From the NCBI GenBank assembly GCA_023212645.1, contig JALBYC010000003.1:186001-250000 (forward strand): 64,000 bases of DNA. Direction: 5' to 3'. Origin of the DNA: Farysia itapuensis. Lineage: Eukaryota > Basidiomycota > Ustilaginomycetes > Ustilaginales > Ustilaginaceae. Of the stretch, positions 10,284 to 19,317 are shown piece after piece. Made by a program: the position numbers and the translations under genes. The number at the start of each line of letters is the position of its first letter. Position 1 is the first letter of the stretch. Under the pieces are notes generated by a model, which ran no database searches, was not told where the DNA came from, and saw only the letters and a list, made by a program, of their open reading frames with translations.

Positions 10284-10734
10284 GAGGCAGTCTTACCTCC
10301 AAGCTGCAGTGATGGTTAGAACGGTTAACCACACAATTGAAAGGTGCCAGTCGAGAGTCCATTTGCGTTGCCATGCCTCGTACGCCTCGCGCCTCGTTGC
10401 CGATATTCTCGTGACATAACAGACTCTTCAATAAAAACCAGATTTTGCCGGATAGACGTATAGACTCACACTGTTTAGAGGAACAGTGCTCCAGCATGCC
10501 CAGACTGGTCACGATACAAGGTACCTGAACGTCATGACGAAAAACAGGCTAAAAATGCTCAGCAGCTGCGACGTATGTCACAAGTGCAATTAGGCAACTG
10601 GACGCGTGACTCGTGTTCAGCTGCTTTGCCTTTCAAATGTGCCATTTCAGCTCTCAATCAGACGAGAACAACCCTGTCGGCCGCGATCGATGATAAGATT
10701 TGCATTAGAGATAGACAGACAGCACGTGTACGTT
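10284..10734. other. Intergenic spacer upstream of the ERT1-like gene
   Basis: About 450 bp holding the promoter of the minus-strand ERT1-like gene and the 3' flank of the minus-strand SFT2 gene. Open frames here are short and without motifs. No RNA gene or repeat was recognised. Confidence 0.4.
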
Positions 10735-11442
10735 TTAGAAGAGCTTCGACGCCATGCGCTTGAGGAAGTCGATGCACCAAGGGATATAGCTTAGGGAATA
10801 CAGCAGAAACGCAACGCTGTACGAAAAGGTAAGGTCAGTGATTCTGTCGGCATTCGTGGTTGAGGGCGCGGAAGGGACTTACTAGAGAATGACAACAAAG
10901 ACAATGGCAAGTGTCTAGAAGCAGATGCCGTTCGGAAGCCTACCACGTCAGCTCGTGCACCACAACGATACACCACTCGAACGCTGCTTGGTACTTACAG
11001 TGCTATCGATGGCAAATGCGGAGACCCAGACCATGACGAATGATGCAATCATGGCTGCAGTGAAAGCGATGCGGACCTTGTTGAACATCTGCTTGAACTG
11101 CTTCATGAAACCGAGCAGGAATCCGGTACCAGTGAGTGAGACCACGACACCAACCGAGTACAGTACGGCGAATGTCGCCAACGAGCCGGTGACTAGCAGA
11201 ATTGACCCCAGCAGCGACATGACAAAGCCAGCAATCAGGCATCCGACGAATCCCATGATGCGCTGCTGCCGTGTCAACTCGAGGCCAAACATCTTGGAGA
11301 AGGCATCGTTCTCGCCCGTCAGCTCGCCACTAAAGTTTTTGATCTGATTTGTGTCCATGTTGATCCATCTTGAAGAGCTTGTTCCAGCAAAAGCTCCACC
11401 GCCACCTGCTGATGTGGTGCCACCACGCGAAAGCCACGACAT
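10735..11442 (-). CDS. SFT2: SFT2-like vesicle transport protein (Golgi)
   Basis: Three exons on the minus strand: 11442-10999, 10914-10883 and 10816-10735. Their lengths sum to 186 codons in one frame with GT-AG junctions. The 185-residue protein starts MSWLSRGGTTSAGGG and carries the Sft2 signature LTRQQRIMGFVGCLIAGF. Four helices follow (GFVGCLIAGFVMSLLGS, ATFAVLYSVGVVVSLTG, RIAFTAAMIASFVMVWV, and one assembled from exons 2 and 3, TLAIVFVVILYVAFLLYSL). It ends SYIPWCIDFLKRMASKLF, which matches the family's usual C-terminal pattern. SFT2 proteins act with GOT1 in retrograde transport from endosomes to the Golgi. The first 31 codons of the open frame upstream of this ATG were left out because they read like leader sequence. 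The middle exon is only 32 bp. Confidence 0.9.
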
Positions 11443-11598
11443 GTTGGCGGAAACTGTATAGACGCGATGAGTTTGTGACAGTGCGTGTGACAGGTAGCAT
11501 TTCAGGGTTTCAGCGTCATTTTCTACGCGTAACAAAGCTTAAACAGATCTAATTGCCCTTTTACATGATTTTGGTTTGCAGAACTCGCACTGGCATAT

Positions 11599-13080
11599 TC
11601 ATTGGCCAATGGCACCATCCTTACGTAGTTGGTCCACTTCCTTCTGAGACATGGCCAACTCTTCGGTCAGCACCTCGTCCGTGTGCTGCCCAAGGACTGG
11701 CGGCGGTCGAGTGACCTTCATTTTACCAGCGCCATACCGCACGGCGGGGGCGAGGATCTTGATGGGACCTGCTCGAGGGTGGTCGACGTGCGCAACGACT
11801 TTGCGATCCTTGCTCTGAGGGTGCTCGTCAAACGTGCCCTGAATGTTTCGGATGGGCGCTGCTGGGATCTTGCCATTGATCAGGTCACACCACTCCTGAA
11901 CTGTCTTGTGCTGTAGCAGATCTCCTAGCAAAGGAATCAACGTCTCTCGGTTTGCCACTCGGGCTGCATTGGTCGCATAGTGAGGGTCTGACGACATTTC
12001 CGGCTTACCAAGCAAGTTGCACAGGAACTTGAACTGTCCATCGTTGCCAGCTCCCAGCATGATTCGACCGTCTTTGGCCTGGAATGTCTGGTATGGCACG
12101 ATGCTGGGATGTTTGTCGCCATGTCGACCTGCTTCCTGACCGGCGATGAGATAGTTCGATGCAATGTTGGCTAGACTTGCGATCTGAGACTCAAAGAGAG
12201 ATGCATCGATGTGGACCCCTTTCCCGGTCTGTGCTCGGCCTATCAACGCGGCCATAATGGCGCCATGCACGTATAACCCTGTCGTCAAGTCGGTCATGGC
12301 CACACCAATCTTGACGGGTGGTCTGTCTGCTTCTCCCGTAATGTGCATCATTCCGGCATCGGCGGCAATAATCACATCATAGCCTGCCTTGTCCCGATAC
12401 GAGCCTGTCTGCCCGTATCCTGTGAGACTGGCATAAATAATGTCGGGTTTAATCTTCTTGAGATCATCGTAGCCTAGACCCATGCTTCCGAGCTTGCCAG
12501 GCAGATAGTTCTCAACAACTACATCAGCTTTTGCGACCAGATCATAGATGATTTTCTTGCCTGCTTGAGATTTGAGATCGACCGTGATGGAGCGCTTGCT
12601 TCGATTGACAGACAAGAAGTAGGCCGACTCGGGTGGGAGCGAAGCCCAGTAGTCTTCCTTTCCCGGCGGCGGCTTCGGTGCGTTCTTGCCTGTGGGTGGC
12701 TGCGCGAAAGGCGGCAGCCAAGAGCGAGTGTCATCTCCGCCCTTTGGATGCTCGACCTTGATCACATCAGCGCCGAGATCTGCGAGTAACATTGTGCAGT
12801 AAGGCCCTGCTAGCACTCGCGTTAAATCAACAATGCGAATACCTTTGAGCGGGGGTGGAATAGAAGCTTCGCCTTCCTCAACGCCGAGGCTTGCCGATTG
12901 GTGTCGAGCGGAAGACCTAAAGCCGTTGCACTGGATTCGAGTTGTCGCTTGAAGTGGTCCAGATGCGATAGCTTGAGACGAGGGCAGAATGCGAGGCGAC
13001 CAAGCTGCTGCTCGGGAGCTGACAGACAGCACGCTCGCTGAGCGCGAAAACCTTTGGCGCAGAACCCGCACTGATCTCAT
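11599..13080 (-). CDS. Family III CoA-transferase (CaiB/BaiF), mitochondrial, succinate-hydroxymethylglutarate CoA-transferase-like
   Basis: The protein has 493 residues and no intron. The first 60 are Arg/Ser-rich and free of acidic residues, as in a mitochondrial presequence. The enzyme begins with LKGIRIVDLTRVLAGPYCTM and LADLGADVIKVEHPKGGDDTR, the CoA-binding hallmarks of the family, followed by SVNRSKRSITVDLK and GQTGSYRDKAGYD. The catalytic Asp is the one in AMTDLTTG (about residue 264). The closest known function is SUGCT, which moves CoA between succinyl-CoA and glutarate or hydroxymethylglutarate; the substrate cannot be read from sequence. A TATATA element at 13128-13133 lies about 50 bp upstream, in the 117-bp gap shared with the nitronate monooxygenase gene. 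Confidence 0.9.
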   Translation of the reverse strand: MRSVRVLRQRFSRSASVLSVSSRAAAWSPRILPSSQAIASGPLQATTRIQCNGFRSSARHQSASLGVEEGEASIPPPLKGIRIVDLTRVLAGPYCTMLLADLGADVIKVEHPKGGDDTRSWLPPFAQPPTGKNAPKPPPGKEDYWASLPPESAYFLSVNRSKRSITVDLKSQAGKKIIYDLVAKADVVVENYLPGKLGSMGLGYDDLKKIKPDIIYASLTGYGQTGSYRDKAGYDVIIAADAGMMHITGEADRPPVKIGVAMTDLTTGLYVHGAIMAALIGRAQTGKGVHIDASLFESQIASLANIASNYLIAGQEAGRHGDKHPSIVPYQTFQAKDGRIMLGAGNDGQFKFLCNLLGKPEMSSDPHYATNAARVANRETLIPLLGDLLQHKTVQEWCDLINGKIPAAPIRNIQGTFDEHPQSKDRKVVAHVDHPRAGPIKILAPAVRYGAGKMKVTRPPPVLGQHTDEVLTEELAMSQKEVDQLRKDGAIGQ

Positions 13081-13197
13081 ACTGCTGTGAGGAACGAGCG
13101 CGTTCGAAAAACAAGATGAGGTACAGCTATATACGAGGGGAGAAAGAAGAAAGTGTACCGGCTACTTGGAGACGCTCTGCTGCCGATGCCGATTTGA
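13081..13197. promoter_or_regulatory. Short bidirectional promoter between CoA-transferase and nitronate monooxygenase genes
   Basis: Only 117 bp separate two divergent start codons. It contains TATATA at 13128-13133, suitably placed for the minus-strand gene. If the plus-strand gene starts at a later methionine (13309) the shared region grows to 228 bp. Co-regulation is an inference from the arrangement. Confidence 0.45.
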
Positions 13198-14493
13198 ATG
13201 CCGACGATAGCGGCTCAAGGCGGATTTGCAATAATGCTCCACCCCGCACTGCACAAGCTTGGCCAATTATTGTGGAGAACCTACGCCACGGCTACCATTA
13301 CCGCAACCATGGCTTCCAAGAAGATTGTGACATCTCTGTCGCGGGTGCTGCCAAGCATGCGCACGCCAGTAGTACTGGGCGCTATGGCTGGCGCTTCAGG
13401 CGGCGATCTGGCTGGTGCTGTCTCAGCAGCTGGTGGATTCGGCTTCATCGGAGCAGGGTACTTGTCACCTACTGCTATCCGCTCGGAAGCTCAAAAGGCT
13501 CTGGCCAAGCTCGGCGTTTCTCATTCGGCTCTTGTTGAAAAGCGGAAACGGGCGGACTTTGGCATAGGTATCCTAGTATGGCGACTTACGGATATGAACA
13601 AAGGTCGCAAGCCCTCTTCGAAGTCGTTAGAGTCGATCGAGGAACCTGTGCTCGACTTCCTCCAAGGTATCATCGAAGCGCGACCACGCGCTATCTGGCT
13701 CAGTTTCGGTGACGAAGCGGAGTTAACTGGATGGCAAAATGTGATTGCCAAGATGGACTCCGACATCAACAGCGACCTCCAGGGCGAGGCAGGTGAGGAT
13801 CTGAGATGGTTTATCATGATCGGAAGGGAGCAAGAACTCAAGATGGCGGTGGAGCATTGTCAGTGCGACGTGCTCATCGTTCAAGGCTGCGAGGCCGGAG
13901 GACACGGACACTCAGAGGCACCACCGCTTTCAGCTCTACTTTCCGATGTGTTCCGTCAACTCCCATCGTTGCGGCCCAACAACAGCACGGGCACAGTTCC
14001 CCCAGTGCTGGGAGCAGGCGGCTTGGCAGACGGAAAGTCCCTTGCTTCTCTCCTCTCTGCGGGCTGTGCCGGAGCTGTATATGGTACACGCTTTGTCATG
14101 ACACCCGAGTCGACCTATTCGGACACGCAGAAAGTCGCGCTGACCTCCGCAAAATCATCGGAAACCCTGCGCACATTTGCCTTTGACGATGCACGAGGTA
14201 CGCTTGGCTGGCCAAATGGCACCGACGGTCGGGGCTTGCGCAATCTCACTGTCCAAGAATACGAAGACCACATCAAGTCCAACGGCTCGAAGTCGACAGA
14301 TAGTGCGGCTGAGGAACGTCGAGAACGGTATAAAGCTGCTGCCAAGGAGAATGATACGGATCGCATCGTCATTTGGGCAGGAACGGGTATTGGTGCCATC
14401 AACGAAATCACACCTGCCGCTCAGGTGGTCCACGATATCACTACAGAGGCAATCGAAGCTCTCAACACCGCACATGGCTACATTCAAGCATAA
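13198..14493 (+). CDS. Nitronate monooxygenase (2-nitropropane dioxygenase family, FMN TIM barrel)
   Basis: The open frame gives 431 residues from the ATG at 13198; an alternative start at 13309 (MASKKIVTSL) would give 394. The conserved N-terminal PVVLGAMAGASGGDLAGAVSAAGGFGFIGAGY is the FMN-phosphate and substrate-side signature of the family. DVLIVQGCEAGGHGH is the conserved Gly/His region carrying the likely catalytic His. PPVLGAGGLADGKSLASLLSAGCAGAVYGTRF is the second phosphate-binding block. The enzyme oxidises toxic alkyl nitronates such as propionate-3-nitronate. The 30 residues before MASKK include RTYATATITAT and look like a mitochondrial presequence, which favours the longer form. 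It is divergent from, and may share control with, the CoA-transferase gene. Confidence 0.9.
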   Translation: MPTIAAQGGFAIMLHPALHKLGQLLWRTYATATITATMASKKIVTSLSRVLPSMRTPVVLGAMAGASGGDLAGAVSAAGGFGFIGAGYLSPTAIRSEAQKALAKLGVSHSALVEKRKRADFGIGILVWRLTDMNKGRKPSSKSLESIEEPVLDFLQGIIEARPRAIWLSFGDEAELTGWQNVIAKMDSDINSDLQGEAGEDLRWFIMIGREQELKMAVEHCQCDVLIVQGCEAGGHGHSEAPPLSALLSDVFRQLPSLRPNNSTGTVPPVLGAGGLADGKSLASLLSAGCAGAVYGTRFVMTPESTYSDTQKVALTSAKSSETLRTFAFDDARGTLGWPNGTDGRGLRNLTVQEYEDHIKSNGSKSTDSAAEERRERYKAAAKENDTDRIVIWAGTGIGAINEITPAAQVVHDITTEAIEALNTAHGYIQA

Positions 14494-14553
14494 CGCACTG
14501 TAAATCCCCAATTGCGTAGTAGTCATTGTTTTATGTTATGATACAGTAGGTGT

Positions 14554-16767
14554 CTAAACGAAACGGAGCGTTTTGGACTGAGAGGCGCTCTCAGCAGCAG
14601 CGTCGCCTTCCTCCGCCTGAGCAGGTGCATTGCCCGCAGGCGTGTCTGCCGATCGAGACTGAGCCAGACTGATTGCAGCGGCAGTATTTGACGATTTTTG
14701 ACGGGATGCAATCTCGTCCAGCCGCAGTCTTTCGCGCTCCTTTCCCTTCTCCCAGCCGCGAAGAGCTTCTTGTTGAGCCTCGCTTCGTTCGTCCAGCAGT
14801 TCCTTGTCGAAAGCACGGAGCCAAGAGAATCTGCGATTTCGCTGCGTGGGAGCGGAAGTGACCGTTTGATCGTTCTGCGTGCCCGAACTCGTAGGCTGAC
14901 TGACGGGCAGCTCCAGTGAAGGAGGTGGGAGATGTGACCTGACAGCAGGCTCATCAGCATTGTCCGAAGAGGCAGATGTGATTTCAGCTTCGGTAGAGGG
15001 CAAGCCGGACGCGTAGTCATTTGTTTCCACGCTGCGACGTCGAGTCGGCTGGCTAGGGCCAGATATGTTTGCTTTCTCGACCTTGGCAGCTTCTTTGCCG
15101 TGGTGATGTAGCTCGCTCTCTACATGCGCCACTTCCTTTCTCCAGAAGCTGTCAGGTCTCCAAAAGGCAATGACATGGATACCCCATTCCGCAACTGCGA
15201 CAAGAGGGTTCCAGAGCGCTTTGCCTTCATCGGTGAAACCGACGTGCCCACGAGATGGCTTCGTGTTGCTTCCTACAGCTGAGGCAGGCGGCGAGCCTCC
15301 CGCGCCCGAGCTGTCAGAATGCTCCGCTGCGGACGTCGACGGTGAATCCCCTTCACCGTCAATGGTTGTGGTAGGAACGTTGATAGTGTTCGTGCGGCTT
15401 CCCGGTCGAGAAAATGTGATGGACTTGGTCTTGGTCATGGTAGCAGTCTTGCGCATGACTCCTGGTCCGAGTTTGGAAATGGGAATGGTGATGCCGTGTG
15501 TGAGAACGGATGCGAAGACGCAGAAGAGTACGATTGGTGCGTAAATGTTTCGCACCCGTGTGCGCGTGCCGTCATCTGGAAGCTCTCGAAGTGCAACCTG
15601 GATGTAGAACACGGCGCCGACACCAATAGGGCCGAACCAACCTGCGAATATCGACTCCTTGTAGTCTCGCAAGGCAGGAATGACCTTGGTGGCAGCAATG
15701 ACCCAAGGAGGTCTGCGAAGTAGCAACACAAGGATAGCTAGCACCACAACTCTCCAGCCAGTGATGTTAAGGTCGGGGTCAGAGAATGCGGCCCACGGAA
15801 TGATGGCTCCAATGTAAACGAAAACAGCCATATTGAGAACACTGTCAAGGATCTCCTGGAAATCGTTGTCTTCGGTGCGTATGCGGAACCAGTCGTCCCA
15901 AGTAAACGAATTTCCTGCAATAAAGCAGGCGAGAATGTCGTCCGAGCCAAACAGACCAGTGGTGCCAAGCGTGAAAAAGGCGAGCCCAAGACCATAGGCG
16001 AAGAAGTTGGCTTTGTCGATGTAGCTTCTTCCCTCAGCCCATTTGAGCGTTTTTCGAGCAAGGTAGCCAACCAGTGAACCGAAGGCGATACTGAGCAAGA
16101 TCTGGTAGATCACCACTGCGTAGACCCAACGGCCAACTTCCGTGCCGACGCTGGTTCCTGTGTCTTCGCCGTGTCGTGCCAGAAGATAGATTGCTAGATA
16201 AAGGAACGGGAAGCCAAGACCATCGTTGGCACCGGACTCGGCTACGATAATGTTGCGGACGTTGGCTGGCACATGCTTCTCTGCATATCTGCCGGTGGTG
16301 ATCGAGTTAGCGAGTACAGGGTCGGTAGGCGTAACAGCAGCTGCAATCGCCAGACTCTCAAGGTATGTGATACCGGGGATCAAGCCCCACATCAGGAGAG
16401 CCGTTGTAAACCATGCCGTGGTCATGATACCAAAGAGCAAGATCGTGAGAGAAATCTTCTCTTTCCAGAGATAGGCTTTTGGCAGCGATATACCGGTAAA
16501 GAGAACCTGAATGCCGACGACGATGCGAGTGAACTGATATGTGACATAATTCGTCTCTTCCTGCGTGCCCCAACTTAACGGATCTACCCAGTCAAGTACG
16601 TACGGGCCAACAAGAATGCCCACGGTGACGGCGAGCAATGGTTCTGACAAGTATAGGCGCTCCTTGACCACGTAGGAGAGCAACCCATAGAAGACAATGA
16701 AGCCTCCGAGCACTGCCAATGCCTTGGAGACCTCAGAGATGTCTACATGCACTACATTGGCCGGCAT
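14554..16767 (-). CDS. NHA1: Plasma-membrane Na+(K+)/H+ antiporter, NHA1/SOD2 family
   Basis: The protein has 737 residues and starts MPANVVHVDISEVSKAL at 16767. A twelve-helix CPA1 transport domain fills residues 1-430. It includes the substrate-site motifs AAAVTPTDPVLA (about residue 145) and ESGANDGLGFPFLYLA (about 175), followed by the FAYGLGLAFFTLGTTGLFGSDDILACFIAGNSF block, all typical of fungal NHA1. From about residue 430 a long hydrophilic cytoplasmic tail is rich in Ser, Glu and Arg, with several possible phosphorylation clusters. Yeast NHA1 tails are longer (total about 985 residues), so this copy is on the short side. The protein exports Na+, K+ or Li+ in exchange for protons. It converges with the nitronate monooxygenase gene (60 bp between stops). 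Confidence 0.93.
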   Translation of the reverse strand: MPANVVHVDISEVSKALAVLGGFIVFYGLLSYVVKERLYLSEPLLAVTVGILVGPYVLDWVDPLSWGTQEETNYVTYQFTRIVVGIQVLFTGISLPKAYLWKEKISLTILLFGIMTTAWFTTALLMWGLIPGITYLESLAIAAAVTPTDPVLANSITTGRYAEKHVPANVRNIIVAESGANDGLGFPFLYLAIYLLARHGEDTGTSVGTEVGRWVYAVVIYQILLSIAFGSLVGYLARKTLKWAEGRSYIDKANFFAYGLGLAFFTLGTTGLFGSDDILACFIAGNSFTWDDWFRIRTEDNDFQEILDSVLNMAVFVYIGAIIPWAAFSDPDLNITGWRVVVLAILVLLLRRPPWVIAATKVIPALRDYKESIFAGWFGPIGVGAVFYIQVALRELPDDGTRTRVRNIYAPIVLFCVFASVLTHGITIPISKLGPGVMRKTATMTKTKSITFSRPGSRTNTINVPTTTIDGEGDSPSTSAAEHSDSSGAGGSPPASAVGSNTKPSRGHVGFTDEGKALWNPLVAVAEWGIHVIAFWRPDSFWRKEVAHVESELHHHGKEAAKVEKANISGPSQPTRRRSVETNDYASGLPSTEAEITSASSDNADEPAVRSHLPPPSLELPVSQPTSSGTQNDQTVTSAPTQRNRRFSWLRAFDKELLDERSEAQQEALRGWEKGKERERLRLDEIASRQKSSNTAAAISLAQSRSADTPAGNAPAQAEEGDAAAESASQSKTLRFV

Positions 16768-17349
16768 CGCGTTGGTCGCAATGGCAGTCGCAAGGACTAC
16801 CTAAGCTACAAGTTGGTAGTCTCGATTGCCAGCAGCAAGCGAGTAGTCTTGATCACCAAAGGGTGGTTTCCAGTGGTGTTATAATCTGGTAGCGAGCTGA
16901 TCACAGGACATGAAGCAATATTTGATGGAGTGTGAGAGGGAACGGTGTTTCGCTTCGAGTGAGAGGGTCTCGAGACTCCGAACTAGGTACGCGGATGACA
17001 TGACCATCAAAAAAATATTCAATCTATTTCAAATTCGAGCTAGATGTGATTCAAGCTAGCGATTCCCGGATTCAAGTGTGAGTTTAATTGCAGCTATTGT
17101 TAGAGTATTGTAAAATGAACATCACTCACTTCTCGTGCGGGTAGAAGAAGGCTCGGCAATCTACTTCTTAACGGCAATCTGTTGTTTGCGAGACCGTCAG
17201 ACCGGCAACCTGCTCATCAGCGCAGGGGTTTTAAGGCACCTGTCGTGCTCGGACATCTGGCCTTTGCTGGCTTGCTATAAAGCAATGCGCCCAAGAGACA
17301 GTCACGATCCCCTCAATCCTTCTCATCAAAGGCATTGGCAGCTCTGATC
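16768..17349. promoter_or_regulatory. Divergent promoter region of NHA1-like and xylulokinase genes
   Basis: About 580 bp separate the two divergent starts. TATAAA at 17276-17281 lies about 70 bp upstream of the xylulokinase ATG and is a reasonable TATA box. An AT-rich stretch with AAAAAAATATTC and TATTTCAAATTC is found at about 17010-17035. No gene or repeat was seen. Confidence 0.4.
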
Positions 17350-19248
17350 ATGTCGACCGATCCGAATTCACCGCCCCTGTTCCTGGGGCTAGATGCAAGT
17401 ACCCAGGCCCTGAAGGCGTCTTTGGTGGATGAACGTCTAGCTGTGCACTCCGAGCTAGAGGTACGCTTTGACAGAGATCTGCCGCACCACGGAACAAATG
17501 GAGGCGTTCTGCCTCCTTCTGCCTCAGATGATGCAGGCACAGTGGTAGCACCTGTGATGCTCTACGTCGAAGCCCTCGACCTGCTGGCCGATAAGATGAA
17601 GCAGGCCTCTTGGCCAGTCGACCGAATCAAGGCCGTGTCAGCTGCTGGGCAACAGCACGCATCTGTCTACTTCTCAAGGGCTGCTCCGCAAATTTTCGCA
17701 ACACTTACACCGTCGAAGACACTAGCAGCCCAGACACAGGGCGCGTTCAGTCGAGCTGTCGTTCCAAACTGGCAAGACTCATCTACTGTCGCGGAATGCA
17801 AGCAGTTTGAAGACGTATTTGGAGGACCTGATCAGCTCGCTCTCCGGACTGGTTCCAAAGCACACACGAGATTCACTGGGCCTCAGATCCTGAAGTTCCG
17901 AAAACAGGAGCCGGAGGCTTATATCAACACGGAACGTATTGGGCTGGTCTCGAGCCTCATCACTACCCTGCTCTGTGTTGGGCAGGGCGCTGACCCAGAT
18001 CGTGTCATCAAGAACATTGACAACTCTGACGCCTGCGGCATGAACCTGCTTGACATGCGACGAGAGTCTTCGCGCGCACCAGACGAAATTGCGCCATTGG
18101 AGCCAGGGTGGAACCACAAGCTTCTTCAGCTTGCTTCCGGCGAAACAGACGGTTCTGACACTGAGCGTTTTGGTGGTGCCAAGGAGCTGGCACGCAAATT
18201 GGGCCGTGTGTACCGGGATTCCGGTGCGACTGTAGGAAGGATTGGTAGCTGGTGGGTTGACCGACATGGCTTTAATCCCGATTGCCGTGTATACCCAGGT
18301 ACAGGTGACAATCCTGCCACGTTCCTTGCGTTCAGTCTTGCAGAGCGACAGGCTATCATCAGTCTAGGAACCTCGGATACAGTCATGGTTGCTACGAGCC
18401 AGTACGTACCAGACCCCGAGTTCCATGCCTTCTTCCATCCGGCTCAACTTCCCAATGCGGAGCAGACCAGTCGATACTTCAACATGCTGGTGTACAAATC
18501 TGGCAGTCTCGCGCGAGAATGGGTGCGAGACGAGTACAGCAACGGAGATTGGACCGTGTTCAACAACGATGTTGAGACGCATAAGCTACCCGAAGCGAAC
18601 GAAGAGAGAGACGCAAGCGTTGGTTTCTATTGGCTGCGACCCGAGATCATCCCCGCCGGAGCGAGCGGTCTACACCGATATACCCGCTCTGCGACTGGTG
18701 ACAAGTGGCAGAAGACGAATGAATTCTCTGAAAAGGGTATGAACGCAGCCGCTATTCTCGAGACACAATTTCTCAATTATCGCTACCGCTCATCAGCCAT
18801 TGTGTCCGGAAGCTCTTCATCGCCAAACACCTCGAAGCTTCCCCTCGAAACAATCTATGCTGTGGGTGGCGCGTCTGCAAATTCGACCATCACACAGATC
18901 ATGTCGGATGTCTTTGGTGCTAATATCGTCAAGCCGGTTCAGCTCAGCGAGGACAAACATAGCTGGGTTCCGGCAAACTACAACTTCTGCTCCGTTGGTG
19001 CTGCATACAAGGCGATTTGGGGCTGGGGCAGAGCGCAAGAAGACGCCGAACAGGAGGAATTCGACGACTTTATCCACCGAATCAAGACTCAAGAAGCTGA
19101 AAAGGCCAATGTAGACGACGAGAAAAAAGGAGACAAGACCGAGGGCGGTGTCCAAGTGATTTGCAGCCCACGTTCGTCACGCACACAAGCATATACTGAT
19201 ATCATTGATCATTGGAAGTCGCTAGAGGACGCAGCTCTACAGAGCTGA
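17350..19248 (+). CDS. XKS1: D-xylulose kinase (FGGY family)
   Basis: The protein has 632 residues with the start at MSTDPNSPPLFLG; the five codons upstream in frame begin with a non-ATG codon. FGGY-kinase motifs are in order: LFLGLDASTQALKASLVD (phosphate 1, about residue 11), AAGQQHASVYFS (about 96), the conserved VPNWQDSST substrate region, AIISLGTSDTVMVAT (about 335, phosphate 2) and YAVGGASANSTITQIMSDVFG (about 500, adenosine motif). The enzyme phosphorylates D-xylulose to xylulose 5-phosphate, feeding the pentose phosphate pathway. Length is close to that of fungal xylulokinases (570-620). An insertion-like, Glu/Lys-rich segment of about 30 residues sits near residue 580. Fructose or ribulose kinase is unlikely given the motif spacing. 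Confidence 0.92.
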   Translation: MSTDPNSPPLFLGLDASTQALKASLVDERLAVHSELEVRFDRDLPHHGTNGGVLPPSASDDAGTVVAPVMLYVEALDLLADKMKQASWPVDRIKAVSAAGQQHASVYFSRAAPQIFATLTPSKTLAAQTQGAFSRAVVPNWQDSSTVAECKQFEDVFGGPDQLALRTGSKAHTRFTGPQILKFRKQEPEAYINTERIGLVSSLITTLLCVGQGADPDRVIKNIDNSDACGMNLLDMRRESSRAPDEIAPLEPGWNHKLLQLASGETDGSDTERFGGAKELARKLGRVYRDSGATVGRIGSWWVDRHGFNPDCRVYPGTGDNPATFLAFSLAERQAIISLGTSDTVMVATSQYVPDPEFHAFFHPAQLPNAEQTSRYFNMLVYKSGSLAREWVRDEYSNGDWTVFNNDVETHKLPEANEERDASVGFYWLRPEIIPAGASGLHRYTRSATGDKWQKTNEFSEKGMNAAAILETQFLNYRYRSSAIVSGSSSSPNTSKLPLETIYAVGGASANSTITQIMSDVFGANIVKPVQLSEDKHSWVPANYNFCSVGAAYKAIWGWGRAQEDAEQEEFDDFIHRIKTQEAEKANVDDEKKGDKTEGGVQVICSPRSSRTQAYTDIIDHWKSLEDAALQS

Positions 19249-19317
19249 TCGGAAACATACATGTACAACGCGGATGAAAGGTCGCAATATAATCACATTG
19301 GTAAATTAAACGCAGGA

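Noticed and set aside
10284..10320. GTAAGA just upstream of the ERT1-like ATG as a donor site
   Set aside because: The nearest acceptor downstream would leave an intron of about 22 bp, too short for this genome, so the ATG at 10283 was kept.
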